Part shown: in pieces, positions 55,127-64,000 of the stretch
Numbering within the stretch: position 1 is the stretch's first letter
How the letters are laid out: the number at the start of each line of letters is the position of its first letter
From: Pseudomonas fluorescens
Lineage (GTDB): Bacteria; Pseudomonadota; Gammaproteobacteria; Pseudomonadales; Pseudomonadaceae
DNA: 64,000 nucleotides
Assembly (NCBI RefSeq): GCF_004683905.1
Contig: NZ_CP038438.1
Coordinates: 1,178,001 to 1,242,000 of the forward strand
Direction: 5' to 3'
Position numbers and translations under genes: made by a program
The notes under the pieces: model-generated
What the model saw: only the letters and a program-made list of their open reading frames with translations
Told to the model about the DNA's origin: nothing
Databases searched by the model: none

Positions 55127-56032
55127 ATGAGAATCCTCGGCATCCTTTGCCTGCTCCTGACCCTCAGTGGTTGCAGTTCGTTGTTGTTCTACCCCGAACC
55201 GGGCCAGATCTTCACCCCGGAAAAAGCCAAGCTCGAATACCGCACCGTCACATTGGTCACGACGGATGGCTTGAAGCTGAACGCCTGGTGGCTACCGGCC
55301 AAATCTGGCGTCGAAGTCAAAGGCACAGTCCTGCACCTGCACGGCAACGGCGGCAACCTGCCGATGCACCTGGGCGGCAGTTGGTGGTTGCCGAAAAACG
55401 GCTATCAGGTGCTGCTGGTGGACTATCGCGGGTATGGCTTGTCCGAGGGCAAGCCGAGCCTGCCGGCGATCTATCAGGACATCGACGCTGCGTTCGCCTG
55501 GCTCGACAAGGCGCCAGAAGTCAAAGGCAAACCGCTGATCCTCCTCGGCCAGAGCCTCGGCGGCTCGATGGCCGTGCATTGGCTGGTGCAGCACCCGGAG
55601 CGGCAGAAGCAACTCAAGGCCTTCGTGCTCGACGGTGTGCCCGCCAGTTACCGCAGCGTCGGCCAGTACGCCCTCAGCACCTCATGGCTGACCTGGCCGT
55701 TGCAGGTGCCGCTGTCGTGGCTGGTGCCGGACGGCGACAGCGCGATCAACTCGATGCCGCAGCTCAACGGGGTGCCGAAGCTGATTTTTCACAGCATCGA
55801 CGACCCGCTAGTGCCAATGGCCAACGCCATCCGCCTGTATCAGGCTGCGCCGCCACCGCGCGTGCTGCAACTGACCCGCGGCGGCCACGTGCAGACCTTC
55901 GGCGACCCTGTCTGGCGCCAGGTGATGCTGCGCTATCTGGAAGATCCCGAACATTTCAACGGCCTGCGCCGCCTCGGCGAGATCCCGAACTACCCGCAAC
56001 CCCCGAATTCTGAAGATGAGAGTCCGCAATGA
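55127..56032 (+). CDS. Alpha/beta-hydrolase lipoprotein
   Basis: The 301-aa product has a lipobox LTLSGC (Cys16). The hydrolase domain (about 60-290) has the oxyanion region LHLHGNGGNLPMH, the nucleophile elbow GQSLGGS with Ser143, and a late His in TRGGHVQTF. It resembles YfhR/BEM46-type hydrolases. Substrate unknown. The next gene overlaps its stop (ATGA). Confidence 0.87.
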   Translation: MRILGILCLLLTLSGCSSLLFYPEPGQIFTPEKAKLEYRTVTLVTTDGLKLNAWWLPAKSGVEVKGTVLHLHGNGGNLPMHLGGSWWLPKNGYQVLLVDYRGYGLSEGKPSLPAIYQDIDAAFAWLDKAPEVKGKPLILLGQSLGGSMAVHWLVQHPERQKQLKAFVLDGVPASYRSVGQYALSTSWLTWPLQVPLSWLVPDGDSAINSMPQLNGVPKLIFHSIDDPLVPMANAIRLYQAAPPPRVLQLTRGGHVQTFGDPVWRQVMLRYLEDPEHFNGLRRLGEIPNYPQPPNSEDESPQ

Positions 56033-56358
56033 CTGAAGAACGTAACGCCATCCCGCTGATCATCACCGGTATCTGCAGCATCCTCGGCACCGTCGGCGCC
56101 CTGTGGTACTACGGTTACCTGCACTTCGCCAAACCCGAGGATGCGCTGCTGCTCAACGAATTCACCATGCTCAAGACCGTGCCGGGCGAAGACTACAAAG
56201 TCTCGCTCGACCCCGCGCCGCAAGTGGCGCAGTGCATCGATGGCGTGCTGGTGCTGTTCGACACCGAGCAGAAAGGCCTGACCGGGGTGCTGATCAATGC
56301 GCAGAAAAAAGCCGTGCGCTGCATGGGCCAGGAAACCCCACAAAAACTCGAACCATAA
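56029..56358 (+). CDS. Small single-pass membrane protein, 109 aa
   Basis: One transmembrane helix (about 8-28; IPLIITGICSILGTVGALWY) is followed by a soluble domain with two Cys (QCIDGVLVLFD; RCMGQETPQ). No family was recognised. A four-base overlap with the hydrolase indicates co-translation. Probably periplasm-facing. Confidence 0.7.
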   Translation: MTEERNAIPLIITGICSILGTVGALWYYGYLHFAKPEDALLLNEFTMLKTVPGEDYKVSLDPAPQVAQCIDGVLVLFDTEQKGLTGVLINAQKKAVRCMGQETPQKLEP

Positions 56359-56369
56359 CCCGATAAAAA

Positions 56370-56460
56370 CTGTGGGAGCGGGCTTGCTCGCGAAAGCGGT
56401 GTGTCAGTCACTCTATATTCCGACTGATCCACCGCTTTCGCGAGCAAGCCCGCTCCCACA
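56370..56460. repeat. REP pair (REPIN)
   Basis: CTGTGGGAGCGGGCTTGCTC and inverted TTTCGCGAGCAAGCCCGCTC, between convergent genes. Confidence 0.92.
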
Positions 56461-56483
56461 AGGGGGGAATGTGTAAGGCCAAA

Positions 56484-56518
56484 AAAAGCCCCGCCTGATC
56501 ACTCAGACGGGGCTTTTG
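56484..56518. terminator. Bidirectional terminator between convergent genes
   Basis: AAAAAAAGCCCCGCCTGATC...AGACGGGGCTTTTG: the stem has A- and T-runs on both sides and can end both the 109-aa gene and the minus-strand OmpA gene. Confidence 0.88.
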
Positions 56519-56534
56519 CGTTAGCGCGTGTTGC

Positions 56535-57323
56535 TTAGTTCGAGCTGACCGCCGAACGTGGCATCACTGGCTGGTTGTCGTTGGAAATGGTCACTTCCAC
56601 ACGACGGTTCATCGCACGACCCGAGACGCTGCTGTTATCAGCAACCGGGTATTCCTTGCCATAACCCTGAACCACGATGCGCGAAGGATCTACGCCCATC
56701 TTGATCAGAGCGACTTGTACCGAGGTCGCGCGACGCTCGGACAGCGACTGGTTGTACGAAGCCGCGCCGGTGCTGTCGGTGTAACCCTCGACGATCACTT
56801 TGCGATCAGGGTTTTCCTGAAGGAATTGCGCCAGTTTGTTGATGTTCACCAGACCGCTGGATTTCAGGTCAGCCTTGTTGGTGGCGAACAGCACGTCACC
56901 GAAAGTCACCAAGGTACCGCGATCGGTCTGCTTGGCGTTCAGGCTCTGCTGCAGTTGTTTGATCTGCTGATCACGAGCGTCCAGACGCGCCTGAGCACGT
57001 TGCGCGGCAGCGTTTTTCAGGTTGTTTTCAGCGGTGCGCAGGGCGATGGTCTGCTTGGCCACTTCCACGCGCTGGTTGGTCAGGTAGGCCAGTTGGTCAA
57101 CCTTGGCTGCGTCTTGCTTGTCCAGATAAGCCTTGTCGGCCTTGTCCAGGTAATCGCTGGCGTCCTTGGTTTCCAGGGCAGCGACTTTGCTTGCCTGTGG
57201 GTTGGCCTGCAGGCCGGCGTAGTTGGTGCGCGCCTGTTCCAGGTTCGGGTTAGGCGGAGTGGAGCAGGCAGCCAGGGCAACGCTTGCGGCCAGAAGAGCG
57301 GGGATCATCAGTTGCTTACGCAT
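56535..57323 (-). CDS. OmpA-family lipoprotein, LptF-like
   Basis: The 262-aa product has a lipobox (ALAACS, Cys20), a coiled helical middle (about 60-140), and an OmpA_C peptidoglycan-binding domain (FATNKADLKSSGLVNINKLA; VEGYTDSTGAASYNQSLSER). It probably anchors the outer membrane to the wall and matches P. aeruginosa LptF (PA3692) by position. The DUF4398 gene lies upstream. Confidence 0.88.
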   Translation of the reverse strand: MRKQLMIPALLAASVALAACSTPPNPNLEQARTNYAGLQANPQASKVAALETKDASDYLDKADKAYLDKQDAAKVDQLAYLTNQRVEVAKQTIALRTAENNLKNAAAQRAQARLDARDQQIKQLQQSLNAKQTDRGTLVTFGDVLFATNKADLKSSGLVNINKLAQFLQENPDRKVIVEGYTDSTGAASYNQSLSERRATSVQVALIKMGVDPSRIVVQGYGKEYPVADNSSVSGRAMNRRVEVTISNDNQPVMPRSAVSSN

Positions 57324-57379
57324 AATTTGTCGTCCTTTCTATCGATAAAAGTTTCAGCTTTGCGATTCGGGATGCGCGC

Positions 57380-57784
57380 TTACTGCACGGTGCGCTGACT
57401 TTCCTGACGCAGTTCCTGAACACCTTTCTGGGAATCCTTCACAGCCTGTTCAGCCTTGGCAGCCTGAGCCTTGCGTTCTGCTACGCGAGCGTCCCATTCA
57501 GCTTGTTCGGCGAGGGTGCGAGCCTGTTCATACTTCTTGTCGTGCATGGCAATTTCGGCTTGCTTGAGCTTGTCCTGAGCCTGCTTCATTTCCACTGCAG
57601 CGAACTCGGTACCACCGGCGCTGACGGCGCTGTTGACGGCCGATTGAGTCACGGCGTACTGCTCGGTCGGCGGGTTACCGGCGCAACCGGCCAGAACGAA
57701 GCTGGTACCGATAGCCAGAGCAGCCAGTTTCAGACCGCGCAGGTGGGAGAACGAGGTTTGGGTCTTCATGGTCTTCAACTCCAT
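57380..57784 (-). CDS. DUF4398 lipoprotein
   Basis: The 134-aa product has a lipobox LAGCAG (Cys34) and a coiled-coil mature domain (QDKLKQAEIAMHDKKYEQAR; VAERKAQAAKAEQAVKDSQ). DUF4398 proteins occur next to OmpA lipoproteins, and the two may form an envelope pair. ATG at 57784 follows AGGAG; an ATG five codons later also has GGAG, so the start is uncertain. Confidence 0.82.
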   Translation of the reverse strand: MELKTMKTQTSFSHLRGLKLAALAIGTSFVLAGCAGNPPTEQYAVTQSAVNSAVSAGGTEFAAVEMKQAQDKLKQAEIAMHDKKYEQARTLAEQAEWDARVAERKAQAAKAEQAVKDSQKGVQELRQESQRTVQ

Positions 57785-58042
57785 TGTTTAACTCCTGATA
57801 AAACCGAAAATCCATCCTGGTCGAGGAGCCGCAAGCGTCGTGTAAAAGCGCGTTTTTGAAACGCTCGTTCCAGGCGTGGTTACAGCTTCCGACCGGAGGC
57901 GTTTTTCAAAAGTTCAGAAAAGATGGCCTATCGCCAAATTTTTTTTTGACCAAACGGACAAGGCTCTAAACCGGGAACTTTGGAGGCGGGGAGAGGTACG
58001 CGCGGGGGAAAGTCAGAAAACTTTTCAAAAGGAAACACGATC
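57785..58042. other. Intergenic region upstream of the DUF4398/OmpA pair
   Basis: It should contain the promoter of the minus-strand pair. A run of nine T bases (near 57941-57949) is present. No gene was recognised; the REP pair follows. Confidence 0.4.
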
Positions 58043-58134
58043 CTGTAGGAGTGAGCCTGCTCGCGATAGCAGTGTGTCAGTCAGCATCAAAAGCCACAGA
58101 TACACCGCTATCGCGAGCAGGCTCACTCCTACAG
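58043..58134. repeat. REP pair, CTCACTCCTACAG variant
   Basis: CTGTAGGAGTGAGCCTGCTC and inverted TATCGCGAGCAGGCTCACTC. Confidence 0.92.
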
Positions 58135-58150
58135 TTTGATCTTTGTTGTG

Positions 58151-58495
58151 TCAGTGTTTTTGCTTGCCGGCAGCGGCGGATAAATCCTGCAGATGCCGGC
58201 GAGAAAGCGCCAGAAACCGCGGTGTCGGCCCGACATCTTCATACAGCGGATCACCTTCCTCATCAGTCGCCACCACCGTCGAGCCTTTCACATACGGCAG
58301 GCTCGCCTCGAACTCTTCGAGCGCGGCGCCGATCAGTTCGCCGAGCAGTTCTTCCGGGTGGCGTTTGGGGTACATCTCGGCGATCGCCGCCAGCCGCGCA
58401 GCGGCCTCGACGTCCAGATGAATCGTGTAGCCGGTGTCGGTCAGGCGACCCTTGGCGTTTTCTTCCCAATGCTGGGCGAGTTCACGAATTTTCAT
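58151..58495 (-). CDS. Conserved hypothetical protein, 114 aa
   Basis: The acidic soluble protein begins MKIRELAQHWEENAKGRLTD and contains LDVEAAARLAAIAEMYPKRH and LIGAALEEFEASLPY, a ribbon-helix-helix-like helical stretch. Similar Pseudomonas proteins next to ppc are sometimes labelled as pilus-related, which the sequence does not support. The ATG at 58495 was chosen; a longer frame upstream is antisense to ppc. Divergent from ppc. Confidence 0.7.
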   Translation of the reverse strand: MKIRELAQHWEENAKGRLTDTGYTIHLDVEAAARLAAIAEMYPKRHPEELLGELIGAALEEFEASLPYVKGSTVVATDEEGDPLYEDVGPTPRFLALSRRHLQDLSAAAGKQKH

Positions 58496-58708
58496 GATGA
58501 CCTCATTTCGCGCCTGCTCGTGGCAGGCCTGGGTGAGTGTCCGGCGGGGCCGGCGGCAAGCCGTTGTACGGCTTACTGTTGAGACTAGCTTCAAGCCACA
58601 AGGTTTAAAGTCCCTTCGTCGTCTGCTTGTAAGAAGCGCCGTAGAGCGGCACTCTCTGGGCAAAGCATTCGTTTCTGCGCCGTCCCGATTAACGCTGGAG
58701 AACTGCTG

Positions 58709-61339
58709 ATGACCGATATTGATGCACGCTTGCGCGAGGACGTTCACCTGCTCGGTGAGCTGTTGGGCAATACCATCCGTGACCAGTACGGCGAGGAATT
58801 TCTCGACAAGATCGAGCAGATCCGCAAGGGCGCCAAGGCCGACCGCCGTGGCTCGATGGACGCCGAACTCAGCGCCAGCCTCAATCAGTTGAGCGAAGAC
58901 GAACTGCTGCCGGTGGCGCGGGCGTTCAACCAGTTTCTCAACCTGGCGAACATCGCCGAGCAGTATCAGCTGATTCATCGCCGCGAAGAGTCGCAGCCCG
59001 CGCCGTTCGAGTCCCGCGTGCTGCCGGAACTGCTCGCCCGCCTGCGCAATGAAGGTCACAGCGCCGAATCGCTGGCGCGACAACTGGCGCGCCTGGAAAT
59101 CGAACTGGTGCTGACCGCCCACCCGACCGAGGTGGCGCGGCGCACCTTGATTCAGAAGTACGACGCGATCGCTGCGCAACTGGCCGCGCAGGATCATCGC
59201 GACCTGACCAGCGCCGAACGCGAACAGATCCAGAGCACCCTGCAACGGCTGATCGCCGAAGCCTGGCACACCGAAGAAATCCGCCGCACCCGGCCGACCC
59301 CGGTCGACGAAGCGAAATGGGGTTTTGCGGTGATCGAGCATTCGCTGTGGCAGGCGATTCCCAACCATATGCGCAAGGCCGACAAGGCGCTGTATGAAGC
59401 GACGGGCCTGCGCTTGCCACTGGAGGCGGCGCCGATTCGCTTTGCCTCGTGGATGGGTGGCGACCGCGACGGCAACCCGAATGTCACGGCCGCAGTGACC
59501 CGCGAAGTGCTGTTGCTGGCGCGCTGGATGGCTGCCGACCTGTATCTGCGCGATGTCGATCACCTGGCCGCCGAGCTGTCGATGCAGCAGGCCAGCGACG
59601 CGCTCAAGGCCAAGGCCGGCGACAGCGCCGAACCTTATCGGGCGGTGCTCAAGCAGTTGCGCGAACGCCTGCGCGCCACGCGCAACTGGGCGCACGCCTC
59701 GCTCAGCGCTACAACGCCAGCGCCAGCCGATGTGTTGCACAACAACCGCGATCTGCTCGATCCGCTGGAGCTGTGCTTCAACTCGCTGCACGAGTGCGGC
59801 ATGGGCGTGATTGCCGACGGGCCGCTGCTCGATTGCCTGCGCCGGGCGGTGACCTTCGGCCTGTTCCTGGTGCGCCTCGATGTGCGTCAGGATTCGACGC
59901 GACACAGCTCGGCAATGACCGAAATCACCGACTACCTCGGCCTTGGTCGCTACGAAGACTGGGACGAAGAACAGCGCATCAGCTTCCTCACCCGCGAATT
60001 GAGCAATCGTCGCCCACTGCTGCCGGCGCATTTCAAACCGTCCGCCGACACCGCTGAAGTACTCGCCACCTGCAAGGAAATCGCTGCCGCACCGGGCGCC
60101 TCGCTGGGTTCCTACGTGATCTCGATGGCGGGCGCCGCCTCCGACGTGCTGGCAGTGCAACTGCTGCTGAAAGAGTCCGGCGTGCTGCGGCCGATGCGTG
60201 TGGTGCCGCTGTTCGAAACCCTCGCCGACCTCGACAACGCCGGGCCGGTGATGGAGCGTCTGTTGCTGCTGCCGGGCTACCGCGCGAGGCTGCAAGGCCC
60301 GCAGGAAGTGATGATCGGTTATTCCGACTCGGCCAAGGACGCCGGTACCACCGCGGCGGCGTGGGCGCAATATCGCGCGCAGGAGCGGCTGGTGGAGATC
60401 TGCCGCGAGCAGCAAGTCGAACTGCTGTTGTTCCACGGTCGCGGTGGCACCGTGGGCCGTGGCGGCGGTCCGGCGCACGCGGCGATTCTGTCGCAGCCGC
60501 CGGGCTCGGTGGCGGGGCGCTTCCGCACCACCGAGCAGGGCGAAATGATTCGATTCAAATTCGGCCTGCCGGACATCGCCGAGCAGAACCTCAATCTGTA
60601 TCTGGCTGCCGTGCTGGAAGCGACGTTGTTGCCACCACCGCCACCGACGCCCGAATGGCGACACCTGATGGATGAACTGGCCGCCGATGGCGTCGCCGCG
60701 TACCGCGCCGTGGTGCGTGAAAATCCGCAGTTCGTCGAGTATTTCCGCCAATCGACGCCGGAGCAGGAACTGGGGCGCTTGCCCCTTGGCAGCCGTCCGG
60801 CCAAGCGCCGTGCCGGTGGGATCGAGAGTCTGCGGGCGATTCCGTGGATCTTCGGCTGGACGCAAACGCGGCTGATGCTGCCGGCCTGGCTCGGCTGGGA
60901 AACTGCGCTGAGCAAGGCGCTGGAGCGCTGCGAAGGCGAACTGCTCGGGCAGATGCGCGAACAGTGGCCGTTCTTCCGCACCCGTATCGACATGCTGGAA
61001 ATGGTCCTGGCCAAGGCCGACGCCGACATCGCGCTGTCGTACGACCAGCGTCTGGTCGAGCCGGACTTGCTGCCGTTGGGCGCGCAGTTACGCGACCTAT
61101 TGTCGCAGGCGTGTGCGGTGGTGCTCGGCTTGACCGGGCAGTCGCAGCTGTTGGCACATAGCCCGGACACCCTGGAATTCATCCGTCTGCGCAACACTTA
61201 TCTTGATCCGCTACATCTATTGCAGGCCGAGCTGTTGGCCCGATCACGGCAGCAAAATGTCGAGCAGGGCAGCCCGGTGGAGCAGGCGCTGCTGGTGTCT
61301 GTGGCGGGGATTGCCGCCGGGTTGCGCAATACCGGCTAA
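58709..61339 (+). CDS. ppc: Phosphoenolpyruvate carboxylase
   Basis: The 876-aa enzyme makes oxaloacetate from PEP and bicarbonate. Active-site segments are present: [15 protein letters not shown] (catalytic His), [24 protein letters not shown] and [15 protein letters not shown]. The C-terminal LRNTG is complete. GGAG precedes the ATG. It is anaplerotic for central metabolism, and adk and tsaB follow. Confidence 0.97.
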   Translation: MTDIDARLREDVHLLGELLGNTIRDQYGEEFLDKIEQIRKGAKADRRGSMDAELSASLNQLSEDELLPVARAFNQFLNLANIAEQYQLIHRREESQPAPFESRVLPELLARLRNEGHSAESLARQLARLEIELVLTAHPTEVARRTLIQKYDAIAAQLAAQDHRDLTSAEREQIQSTLQRLIAEAWHTEEIRRTRPTPVDEAKWGFAVIEHSLWQAIPNHMRKADKALYEATGLRLPLEAAPIRFASWMGGDRDGNPNVTAAVTREVLLLARWMAADLYLRDVDHLAAELSMQQASDALKAKAGDSAEPYRAVLKQLRERLRATRNWAHASLSATTPAPADVLHNNRDLLDPLELCFNSLHECGMGVIADGPLLDCLRRAVTFGLFLVRLDVRQDSTRHSSAMTEITDYLGLGRYEDWDEEQRISFLTRELSNRRPLLPAHFKPSADTAEVLATCKEIAAAPGASLGSYVISMAGAASDVLAVQLLLKESGVLRPMRVVPLFETLADLDNAGPVMERLLLLPGYRARLQGPQEVMIGYSDSAKDAGTTAAAWAQYRAQERLVEICREQQVELLLFHGRGGTVGRGGGPAHAAILSQPPGSVAGRFRTTEQGEMIRFKFGLPDIAEQNLNLYLAAVLEATLLPPPPPTPEWRHLMDELAADGVAAYRAVVRENPQFVEYFRQSTPEQELGRLPLGSRPAKRRAGGIESLRAIPWIFGWTQTRLMLPAWLGWETALSKALERCEGELLGQMREQWPFFRTRIDMLEMVLAKADADIALSYDQRLVEPDLLPLGAQLRDLLSQACAVVLGLTGQSQLLAHSPDTLEFIRLRNTYLDPLHLLQAELLARSRQQNVEQGSPVEQALLVSVAGIAAGLRNTG

Positions 61340-62277
<938 letters not shown>

Positions 62278-62302
62278 AAAAGCTGATCGGCTGCATCATC
62301 CA

Positions 62303-62320
62303 CGGCCCGCTTGCGGGCCG
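62303..62320 (+). terminator. Hairpin after adk
   Basis: CGGCCCGC-TT-GCGGGCCG is a perfect GC stem, but the following TAGTTGTTTA is only weakly T-rich. Confidence 0.5.
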
Positions 62321-62370
62321 TAGTTGTTTATACTGACGCACTTTTTCCCCCACCTGTTTTGGATACATCG

Positions 62371-63045
62371 ATGAGCACCTTGCTGGCCCTGGACACCGCG
62401 ACCGAAGCTTGCTCCGTTGCCTTGCTGCATGACGGCAAGGTCACGAGCCATTACGAGGTGATCCCGCGTCTGCACGCGCAGAAGCTGCTGCCGATGATCC
62501 AGCAACTGCTGGCCGATGCCGGCACCACGCTGCAAGCGGTGGACGCGATCGCGTTCGGTCGCGGGCCGGGTGCGTTTACCGGTGTGCGGATTGCCATCGG
62601 TGTGGTGCAAGGTCTGGCGTTCGCGCTGGATCGTCCGGTGCTGCCGGTGTCCAACCTCGCCGTCCTGGCGCAACGTGCTTATCGCGAACACGGCGTGAGC
62701 CAGGTCGCAGCGGCCATCGATGCGCGAATGGATGAAGTGTATTGGGGCTGCTACCGCGAAACGGCTGGCGAGATGCGTCTGGTCGGCGTCGAGGCGGTAC
62801 TGCCGCCGGAAGTGGCGGCGCTGCCGGCCGATGCCAGCGGTGAGTGGTTTGGTACAGGTACCGGTTGGGGCTATGGCGAGCGGATCGCGGTCAACCTCAC
62901 CGGCTCCAATGCCGGCATGTTGCCTCACGCCGAAGACCTGCTGACCCTGGCGCGGTTTGCCTGGGAACGCGGCGAGTCGATCCCTGCCGATGACGCGCAA
63001 CCGGTTTACCTGCGCGACAAAGTCGCCACCCCCAAGGCTCGCTGA
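62371..63045 (+). CDS. tsaB: tRNA threonylcarbamoyladenosine protein TsaB
   Basis: TsaB (224 aa) is the scaffold partner of TsaD in t6A37 synthesis. It has the ASKHA-fold start LLALDTATEACSVALLHDGK, the FGRGPGAFTGVRIAIGVVQG motif and AAIDARMDEVYWGCYRE. The ATG at 62371 gives the family length; earlier starts lack support. Confidence 0.95.
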   Translation: MSTLLALDTATEACSVALLHDGKVTSHYEVIPRLHAQKLLPMIQQLLADAGTTLQAVDAIAFGRGPGAFTGVRIAIGVVQGLAFALDRPVLPVSNLAVLAQRAYREHGVSQVAAAIDARMDEVYWGCYRETAGEMRLVGVEAVLPPEVAALPADASGEWFGTGTGWGYGERIAVNLTGSNAGMLPHAEDLLTLARFAWERGESIPADDAQPVYLRDKVATPKAR

Positions 63046-63071
63046 GGCCTGACTTCTGGCGGGGAAGCTTC

Positions 63072-63164
63072 TGTGGTGAGGGGATTTATCCCCGATGGGT
63101 CGCGAAGCGGCCCCAAAATCGGCGACTGCTTCGCAGCCGATCGGGGATAAATCCCCTCACCACA
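63072..63164. repeat. Long inverted repeat, GGGGATTTATCCCCGA family
   Basis: TGTGGTGAGGGGATTTATCC and inverted GGGGATAAATCCCCTCACCA surround a GC-rich internal stem (GGTCGCGAAGCGGCCCC). Same family as 4768-4890. Confidence 0.85.
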
Positions 63165-63330
63165 AAAGCCCTCCACAAACTCCGTGTCTTATTCCAAATT
63201 CTGCCAATCGTCAGTTTCCAACCCCGGGCTTTAAACCTTTTGCGCTTTATGTGTTCTAGTTATCACTCGGCAATTTGCTAAGTCGGCCAAGTGCCGCTAA
63301 ATTGCCATCATCGATACCGAGCATGAATTT

Positions 63331-63639
63331 ATGCGTATAGACGGCCTCTCCTCTCAGTCCTACCCCATCAAGCGCAAGCCTCGCAAAGGCAATGTGGCGC
63401 TGGATGAATCCGTCGACGATATCGACGGCGAGCTGGAATTCCCGACTGAAGAGCAACTGGCCGCCCGCGCTGCCAAAGCCTCCGCACAACGCCTGGCCAA
63501 TCTGCCTGCCCGTCAGCAAGACATGATTTATCACCGCGCCATGAGCAAAAGCGTAGCGATGGCCCTCGCCAGCTACCTGAGCACCGCCGGTTTTGTCGAT
63601 TGGGATGCGGATGTGCTGGGCCTCGACCTGTACATCTGA
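63331..63639 (+). CDS. Conserved hypothetical protein, 102 aa
   Basis: The small protein has a disordered basic start (SYPIKRKPRKGNVALDESVD) and a helical rest (EEQLAARAAKASAQRLANLP; AMSKSVAMALASYLSTAGF). No family was recognised. It overlaps the DUF72 gene by one base (TGATG), so the two are probably coupled. Confidence 0.7.
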   Translation: MRIDGLSSQSYPIKRKPRKGNVALDESVDDIDGELEFPTEEQLAARAAKASAQRLANLPARQQDMIYHRAMSKSVAMALASYLSTAGFVDWDADVLGLDLYI

Positions 63640-64000
63640 TGGATCTGCCTTACTACCTCGGTTGTCCGTCCTGGAGTGAAAACGCCTGGCGCGAGTATCT
63701 GTACCCCGAAGACGCCAAGACCTCCGACTTCCTCGCTCTCTACTCCCAAGTGTTCAACGCCGTCGAAGGCAACACGACCTTCTACGCCAGTCCGTCGCCG
63801 GCCACCGTGCAGCGCTGGGCCGAGACCATGCCCGAACACTTTCGCTTCACCGCCAAGTTTCCCGGCGACATCAGCCACAGCGGTGATCTGCGCGATCAAC
63901 TGACCGCCGCCGAAACCTTCGTAAATCTTCTCAGCCCGCTCGGCGAACGTGTTTCGCCGCTGTGGCTGCAACTGTCGAAAAGCTTCACCCCGCATCGACT
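63639..64000 (+). CDS. DUF72 family protein, 5' end only
   Basis: The first 120 residues begin MDLPYYLGCPSWSENAWREY and contain FNAVEGNTTFYASPSPATVQ and FRFTAKFPGDISH, the DUF72 (YecE) pattern, a TIM-barrel family of unknown function. The gene runs out of the window. It starts at the stop of the 102-aa gene. Confidence 0.88.
   Translation, partial: MDLPYYLGCPSWSENAWREYLYPEDAKTSDFLALYSQVFNAVEGNTTFYASPSPATVQRWAETMPEHFRFTAKFPGDISHSGDLRDQLTAAETFVNLLSPLGERVSPLWLQLSKSFTPHR

Noticed and set aside
1828..58134. Regular repeated palindromes as a CRISPR array
   Set aside because: The units are isolated inverted pairs spread over the window, not direct repeats with unique spacers.
58151..60865. A 904-codon open frame antisense to ppc
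   Set aside because: High-GC Pseudomonas genes often leave long open frames on the other strand. Only the last 114 codons, outside ppc, have a plausible start and protein-like sequence.

Overview
The window is a 64 kb piece of a Pseudomonas chromosome, most likely of the fluorescens group. Three things point there: high GC with strong third-position bias, the recognisable proteins, and many paired REP elements of the GTGGGAGCGGGCTTGCTCGCGAA type. The order rimM-trmD-rplS, xerD-dsbC-hom-thrC, recJ, an OYE reductase, wspABCDEFR, prfB-lysS, an OmpA lipoprotein, ppc-adk-tsaB matches what I remember of the PA3743-to-PA3685 stretch of P. aeruginosa PAO1 (from memory, not searched). That makes most of the window core backbone.

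Layout: 1-1.35 kb carries tRNA/ribosome genes (rimM end, trmD, rplS). 1.4-8.7 kb has a thioesterase, a CPA1 antiporter, xerD, dsbC and the threonine genes hom and thrC. 8.8-13.4 kb holds a BvgS-like receptor that lacks a kinase, a degenerate receiver protein, a DUF3509 protein, a periplasmic-binding-like protein and a class III CoA-transferase. 13.5-19.1 kb has yaeQ, recJ, an OYE reductase and opgD (periplasmic glucans).

Between the OYE gene and the wsp operon lies the accessory part, 19.4-40.3 kb. It contains (a) a phage-type Bro-N gene and an AT-richer two-gene module, a ComF-like phosphoribosyltransferase plus a SLOG-fold protein, which resembles PRTase/DprA conflict pairs; (b) an amino-acid permease and a ydcSTUV-like polyamine ABC importer bracketed by two paralogous aminobutyraldehyde-type dehydrogenases, with a LysR regulator; and (c) an orphan type VI secretion cassette, hcp - vgrG - large VasX/BTH_I2691-like effector - four-TM probable immunity protein. 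The last three genes are joined by ATGA overlaps. Upstream of hcp there is a sigma54-like -24/-12 element and three 18-bp palindromes placed like enhancer sites.

40.5-49.0 kb is a complete wsp chemosensory operon leading to the diguanylate cyclase WspR (surface sensing, c-di-GMP). 49.4-52.1 kb holds prfB, with its programmed +1 frameshift, and lysS. From 52.2 kb to the end there is a TetR regulator, lipoproteins, a QEGLA-motif zincin-like protein, an LptF-like OmpA lipoprotein, ppc, adk, tsaB and the start of a DUF72 gene.

The strongest leads for something not well described are the PRTase-SLOG pair (20.6-21.7 kb) and the T6SS cassette with its apparent enhancer array (33-40.3 kb). No rRNA, tRNA, insertion sequence or CRISPR array was seen.
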